From positions 124,001 to 188,000 of the forward strand of contig JBGTQJ010000010.1 of assembly GCA_041941305.1 (NCBI GenBank): DNA of 64,000 nucleotides, read 5' to 3'. Position numbers and translations under genes: made by a program. Each line of letters begins with the position of its first letter. Positions within the stretch are counted from its first letter, which is position 1. The stretch comes from JANSWP01 sp041941305. Lineage in GTDB: Bacteria; Bacteroidota; Bacteroidia; Chitinophagales; Saprospiraceae. The notes below the pieces were generated by a model. It did not search any database, was not told the origin of the DNA, and worked only from the letters and a program-made list of their open reading frames with translations. Shown one piece after another: positions 62,554 to 64,000 of the stretch.

Positions 62554-64000
62554 ATGAAAAAAGAAGTTTCACTTTCCACTAATCAACCATGGAGTAAGAT
62601 TTTTCATGACGAAAAAATAAAAAAAGTTTTACTAGAAGATATTCTACCTGACTATATCAGGGATCGACGGTGGTTTGCTGGAAAAGCCAGCACCATTAAG
62701 CAGCTTCAGTTTGATTTTATTTTTCCTGTTACAGTTGGAAGAACTACCTATTATATGGTCGTTCTGGAAGTGATATTTGAGGAGAGTTTTGTACATCACT
62801 ATTTTTTAACTTTTGCACTGTGGTCTGATGAAAAAAATCCACCAAAAGAGCGATCCATTATTTATCCATTGAAAGTTAAAGGAAGGACTGGTTGGTTGGT
62901 AGAAGCCATATATCGTCCTGAATTTTTAGAATTTCTATTTGGTCAGATGAAAACGGGAAAGGATATCAAAATGCCAAATGGAGACTTGTTTTTTGACAGA
63001 GGGACGATATTGAGAAAGGATAAAGAGCAAGTAATAAAGGCGAAGTTGCTAGATGTTGATCAGAGCAATTCATCAGTAATTTACAATGATAAGTACTTTT
63101 TGAAGCTATTTCGCAGGTTGTTTAGAGACCCAAACCCAGATGTGGAAATGGTCTATTTTCTCACCGAAAAAAACAATTTCGAACATGCACCAAGGTATGC
63201 AGGGAGTATATCCTGGATTAGGGATGGCGCTTATGATTTGTCCCTGGGTCTGATGCAGGAAAAATTGGAGAATGAAGGCAATGCCTGGGAATGGCTATTG
63301 AAAAAAGTGCATCGCTTTTTTGAAAAATTGCACGAGCGGAATGAAGATGTTTCCAAAATCCAGGAAATTCCATTGTTTAAACCGATGAAAATATCAAAAA
63401 TCTCCAATCGCCTAGTTGATTTAATTAATTATGACACCTTAAAAGGTATTAGCAGACTTGGCAGAAGAACTGCCGAAATGCATATTAAGCTATCCTCTGA
63501 TTCAACCAATACTAATTTTAATCCGGTTTATTTTAATGGTGATTTTACCGTTTGGTTAAAGAACCGTTTGATTTATCAATTTGATCAACGATACAACCTG
63601 TTGGAGCGAAATTTATCCAAATTAGAAGGTAGGACAAAAGAAAATGCCGAAAATTTTATTAAATCAAAGCCAGAGATAATTAACGAAATTCTGGGTTTTA
63701 ATGAAACCAAGTTGACCAGTAGAAGGATAAGAATTCATGGTGATTATCATTTGGGGCAAATTCTGGTGAATGACAACGACTTTTTTATTTTGGACTTTGA
63801 GGGGGAGCCAGAAAGTACTATCCGGGATAGAAAAGTAAAACAAACACCACTTAAGGATGTAGCTGGTTTGCTGAGGTCTTTTCATTATGCTGTTTACGCC
63901 AATATTTTTGATAATAAGGCGAATTGGACAATTCCTGAAGCTGAGTTATTCATTGCGGGGGAAAAATACTGGCAATGTTTAGTTTCTGTTTTTTTAAACA
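62554..64000 (+). CDS. mak: Maltokinase (3' end beyond window)
   Basis: ATP-dependent kinase making maltose 1-phosphate, the GlgE substrate. The frame from ATG 62554 is open for 482 codons to the window end, with no stop codon seen. Visible signatures: DYIRDRRWFAGKASTIKQLQFDFIF at the N-terminus (about 30-54), the nucleotide-binding FLKLFRRL, and the catalytic motifs HGDYHLGQ (395-402) and FILDFEGEP with Asp414, followed by RDRKVKQTPLKDVAGLLRSFHYAVYAN. This matches the maltokinase/TreS-fusion kinase family. Whether it is a stand-alone kinase or the N-terminal part of a fusion with TreS or another enzyme cannot be seen. It lies nine bp after glgE, so it is in the same operon. Confidence 0.9.
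   Translation, partial: MKKEVSLSTNQPWSKIFHDEKIKKVLLEDILPDYIRDRRWFAGKASTIKQLQFDFIFPVTVGRTTYYMVVLEVIFEESFVHHYFLTFALWSDEKNPPKERSIIYPLKVKGRTGWLVEAIYRPEFLEFLFGQMKTGKDIKMPNGDLFFDRGTILRKDKEQVIKAKLLDVDQSNSSVIYNDKYFLKLFRRLFRDPNPDVEMVYFLTEKNNFEHAPRYAGSISWIRDGAYDLSLGLMQEKLENEGNAWEWLLKKVHRFFEKLHERNEDVSKIQEIPLFKPMKISKISNRLVDLINYDTLKGISRLGRRTAEMHIKLSSDSTNTNFNPVYFNGDFTVWLKNRLIYQFDQRYNLLERNLSKLEGRTKENAENFIKSKPEIINEILGFNETKLTSRRIRIHGDYHLGQILVNDNDFFILDFEGEPESTIRDRKVKQTPLKDVAGLLRSFHYAVYANIFDNKANWTIPEAELFIAGEKYWQCLVSVFLN

Noticed and set aside
1..64000. tRNA, rRNA, phage, transposon or toxin-antitoxin gene
   Set aside because: No cloverleaf-like segment, rRNA core motif, integrase, transposase or paired toxin-antitoxin frame was recognised on either strand.

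Overview
The window is a 64 kb stretch of AT-rich chromosome from a member of the Bacteroidota, most likely a gliding or surface-adhesive lineage such as Saprospiria. The assignment rests on the gene content: T9SS-type sorting tails, PorP/SprF-like protein, giant SprB-repeat adhesins, choice-of-anchor L domain, DUF4199, DUF2911 and BatA-type proteins. Many intergenic regions also carry the Bacteroidota -7 promoter element TAnnTTTG. I see no rRNA, tRNA, CRISPR array, prophage or transposase. The taxonomic call is an inference.

Layout. 1-5.3 kb: MsrB lipoprotein, a long-form NusB, an OmpA/TSP3 porin-like protein, and TypA/BipA on the minus strand. 5.6-16.2 kb: Na+/alanine symporter with a long structured leader, CAP-domain lipoprotein, peptidase T, DUF4419 protein, tandem DUF2911 protein, DUF1028-T9SS protein, an NTF2-like protein, a 46-residue minus-strand protein, RimM, and a PorP/SprF-like protein. 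16.2-30 kb: two giant SprB-repeat T9SS adhesins (1698 and 1825 residues) flank SppA. The first is read just upstream of the PorP/SprF gene, with a perfect 50-bp palindrome between them. 29.9-31.4 kb: an intact phosphoenolpyruvate mutase is followed by a frameshifted, truncated phosphonopyruvate decarboxylase, the remains of a phosphonate pathway. 31.6-38.6 kb: an outer-membrane protein, a large YfhO-like membrane protein, a GT2 glycosyltransferase with a probably leaderless start, and a BatA-domain protein. 38.7-41.8 kb: a catalytically dead dihydroorotase-like protein, a gene killed by three in-frame stops, and two overlapping DUF4199 membrane proteins.

41.8-48.6 kb holds envelope-glycan genes on both strands (polyprenyl-phosphate GT2, GT4, flippase, sulfotransferase) with a rhomboid protease and a saccharopine-dehydrogenase-like enzyme. 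48.8-55.2 kb: cytidine deaminase, a tiny possible membrane protein, an amidohydrolase, an M1 peptidase in an operon with a CPBP protease, and a DUF1573 protein. 55.8-60.3 kb: fused E1 alpha/beta 2-oxoacid dehydrogenase, FolC, and a small secreted helical protein. 60.6 kb to the end: GlgE and maltokinase (cut by the window edge), consecutive steps of the trehalose-to-alpha-glucan GlgE pathway.

Most of the window is ordinary core chromosome. The parts most worth a second look are the decaying phosphonate locus, the adhesin/PorP-SprF pair with its giant palindrome, the symporter leader RNA, the three-stop pseudogene, the short repeated intergenic hairpins, and the dead dihydroorotase.
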